NCBI GenBank assembly: GCA_000531095.1
Contig: HG799463.1
Location: 879,422-943,421 of the forward strand
Direction of reading: 5' to 3'
Source of the DNA: Gemmata massiliana
GTDB lineage: Bacteria > Planctomycetota > Planctomycetia > Gemmatales > Gemmataceae
Length of the DNA: 64,000 nucleotides
Both the position numbers and the translations under genes were made by a program. Shown here piece after piece: positions 62,413 to 64,000 of this stretch. Position 1 is the stretch's first letter, and the number at the start of each line of letters is the position of its first letter. The notes below the pieces were generated by a model. It saw nothing but the letters and a program-made list of their open reading frames with translations, did no database searches and was not told the origin of the DNA.

Positions 62413-63725
62413 AGCAGCTCCTTGATCGGCTTGGCGTTCGGGTCGGCGAGGCGAATCGGTCGGCTCACGTTCGACATGTTCTGCTTCATCGGGTCGAGGC
62501 CGATGGTCTTGATGACGGTCGCGATCAGGTCCGGCGTGCGTGTCGGCTCGCTTTCCACGGCGGTGCCGTCCGCACTCGTCTTGCCGACCACTTGCCCACC
62601 CTTAATCCCACCTCCGGCCAGCACCGCGGCCCACGACGTGGGCCAGTGGTCGCGGCCCGTCTGCCCGTTGATCTTCGGCGTGCGCCCGAACTCGCCCTGG
62701 CACACCACGAGCGTGCTATCGAGCAACCCGCGATCCTTCAGGTCGGCCAGCAGCGCCGCGAACGCGGTGTCGAGCGTGCCGGAAAGCGTCTTCACGCGGT
62801 CGAAGTTGTTCGCGTGCGTGTCCCAGCCGTCCAGCGTGACTTCCACGAACGAAACTCCGCGCTCCACGAGACGCCGGGCGAGCAAGCACCCCTGGGCGAA
62901 CGTCCCGCGCCCGTAAGACTCGCGCACCGCGGCCTTCTCGTCTTCGAGCCGGAACGCGGCGGCCGCTTCGGGGCGCATGAGGCGCACGGCGCGGTCGGTT
63001 GCTGCCTTCATCGTTTCTGCAACCGGGTGCCCCTTCCCGGGCGCGAAATCCTTCTCCAGCCCGGAGAGCAGGTCGAGGCGCTTCGCGTGGATCTCGGTGC
63101 TTACACCAGCGGGCCGCTCCAGGTCGGGCACTTTCAGTTCGGTGGGCGGAACGCCCAAACCGCGGTCGCCGCCCACAACGAGCGGCGCGAACCGCGGCCC
63201 GAGGAACCCGCCGCCGATGTCGCCCGTGCGCCCGCCGATGCTCACGAACCCCGGCAGATCGGCTTTGGGATCGTCGAACTCGTGCGCGACGAGGGCACCG
63301 AGCGCGGGGAACTGGATCGCGCCCTGCGGGGTGTACCCGGTCAGGCTGACGACCCGCGCGCGGGCGTGATCGCCCTCGCGGGTGGCCATCGAGCGGACGA
63401 TGGCCAAGTCCTTCGCGCGCTTCGCCAGGTTCGGCATGTGCTCGCTGAACTTCATTCCCAGTGCGGCCGTGTCGATCTCCTTGAACGGCCCACCGTTGTC
63501 GCTCCCCGGCTTCAAGTCCCACATATCGATGGTGGCCGGCCCGCCGTTCATCCACAGCAGAATGACCGACTTGTGGCGCTTCGTGCCGGCCGTTGCATCG
63601 GCCGCGAGCGCTTGCAACCAACCCGATTGGGACGCGCCGATAGCGCCCAGCGCCGAGAGGCGCAAGTAGTCGCGGCGCGACGGCCCGGCACGGAGCGCGG
63701 AGCCAGAAACGCGGAGTGAGAACAT
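62409..63725 (-). CDS. DUF1501 family protein, Tat-exported
   Basis: A 438-aa member of the DUF1501 family, sulfatase-like fold proteins typical of planctomycetes. The twin-arginine signal PSRRDYLRLSALGAIG marks export. Conserved pieces are ILLWMNGGPATIDMWDLKPG, FSEHMPNLAKRAKDLAIVRS, VVCQGEFGRTPKINGQTGRD and HWPTSWAAVLAGGG. A ribosome-binding site (AGGAGG) precedes the start. It lies between a DUF1553 protein and the EF-hand gene in one unit; DUF1553/PSCyt genes are the usual partners of DUF1501. Enzymatic role not established. Confidence 0.95.
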   Translation of the reverse strand: MFSLRVSGSALRAGPSRRDYLRLSALGAIGASQSGWLQALAADATAGTKRHKSVILLWMNGGPATIDMWDLKPGSDNGGPFKEIDTAALGMKFSEHMPNLAKRAKDLAIVRSMATREGDHARARVVSLTGYTPQGAIQFPALGALVAHEFDDPKADLPGFVSIGGRTGDIGGGFLGPRFAPLVVGGDRGLGVPPTELKVPDLERPAGVSTEIHAKRLDLLSGLEKDFAPGKGHPVAETMKAATDRAVRLMRPEAAAAFRLEDEKAAVRESYGRGTFAQGCLLARRLVERGVSFVEVTLDGWDTHANNFDRVKTLSGTLDTAFAALLADLKDRGLLDSTLVVCQGEFGRTPKINGQTGRDHWPTSWAAVLAGGGIKGGQVVGKTSADGTAVESEPTRTPDLIATVIKTIGLDPMKQNMSNVSRPIRLADPNAKPIKELL

Positions 63726-63802
63726 GGACCCCTCCTGTTGATTCGGTTACGGTTCGCGGCACTCCGGGCGAAATCAATCCGCCCGAAGTGCCCCGCGTCC
63801 CG

Positions 63803-64000
63803 CTAGTGGTTTGTGTTGAACTCGGTGGTGTTGACCAGCGCCCAGAACACGTCGCCGAGGGCGCGTTCGCGTTCCGATTCGGTGACACCTTCGACGAACG
63901 CGACCATCGTCTGCGATTCCTTCGCGCTCGGCTTGCGCCCGAGCACCGCGAGGAACAGCGTTTCGATCCGCCCCTTCGTATCGAGGAACGGGGCACTCGC
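63803..64000 (-). CDS. DUF1553 protein, C-terminal end (partial)
   Basis: The last 65 residues of a protein cut by the window edge: RIETLFLAVLGRKPSAKESQ, then VFWALVNTTEFNTNH before the stop. This is the usual C-terminus of the DUF1549/DUF1553 cytochrome-associated proteins of planctomycetes. The position just upstream of the DUF1501 gene on the same strand is the normal arrangement. The remainder lies outside the window. Confidence 0.88.
   Translation of the reverse strand, partial: ASAPFLDTKGRIETLFLAVLGRKPSAKESQTMVAFVEGVTESERERALGDVFWALVNTTEFNTNH

Noticed and set aside
1-64000. CRISPR array, prophage, transposase or rRNA operon
   Set aside because: No regular spacer-repeat array, integrase, transposase or rRNA sequence could be recognised.

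Overview
The window looks like a chromosomal segment of a Gemmata-like planctomycete (order Gemmatales). This rests on the gene content and base composition, not on a marker gene. It is GC-rich and carries families typical of the group: two large secreted PVC-type haem-binding dehydrogenase-like proteins, a PSCyt1-type cytochrome/WD40 protein, DUF1501 with the end of a DUF1553 protein, DUF1080, Tat-exported Gfo/Idh/MocA and CotH proteins, two membrane Ser/Thr kinases, and a three-gene tandem of a lineage-specific family whose members begin (M/V)TE(A/V)EW. Many gaps hold long palindromic or inverted-repeat elements. No rRNA, tRNA, CRISPR array, transposase or integrase was found.

Layout. 0-6.6 kb: PVC cytochrome protein, SDR, scpA, HtrA-like protease. 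6.9-10.4 kb: RRM RNA-binding protein, rpmA (bL27), a frameshifted small ORF with an HNH nuclease, and an archaeal/eukaryal-type proS. 10.6-18 kb: Ig-like protein, kinase, WD40 protein, MBL hydrolase, ankyrin protein, NADP-isocitrate dehydrogenase, CpsB-like PHP phosphatase. 18-31.7 kb: Gfo/Idh/MocA protein, alpha/beta hydrolase, membrane protein, CotH protein, a low-GC PIN-like gene, an overlapping SDR-ALDH pair, amidohydrolase, LuxR-type regulator, aldose 1-epimerase. 31.9-37.8 kb: YjhG/YagF-type sugar-acid dehydratase, the tandem paralogues, and a cytochrome/WD40 gene broken by a stop codon and a frameshift. 37.9-40.8 kb: a two-gene hcp-vgrG unit of type VI secretion type with a 35-bp perfect hairpin between the genes. 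41-50 kb: a second PVC protein, then a 2-oxoacid dehydrogenase operon (E1 alpha, E1 beta, E2) whose E2 gene is interrupted by a 150-bp palindromic element, a GT87-like membrane protein, and panD. 50-64 kb: DUF1080 protein, a kinase-RDD-pseudokinase protein, PPC-domain protein, small exported protein, chemoreceptor, eight-EF-hand protein, DUF1501 and the end of a DUF1553 protein.

How genes fit together. Clear functional units are the E1-E2 complex genes, hcp-vgrG, the SDR-ALDH pair (8-nt overlap) and DUF1553-DUF1501-EF-hand (4-nt overlap). Most other genes look monocistronic, and many are followed by strong hairpins.

Points most worth a second look: the split E2 gene; the hcp-vgrG pair without other T6SS genes and with eleven 9-residue spike repeats; the kinase-pseudokinase fusion; the tandem MTEAEW-like paralogues; two intergenic regions that share the same GCTAACA box arrangement; and the two broken reading frames near 8.4 kb and 37.3 kb.
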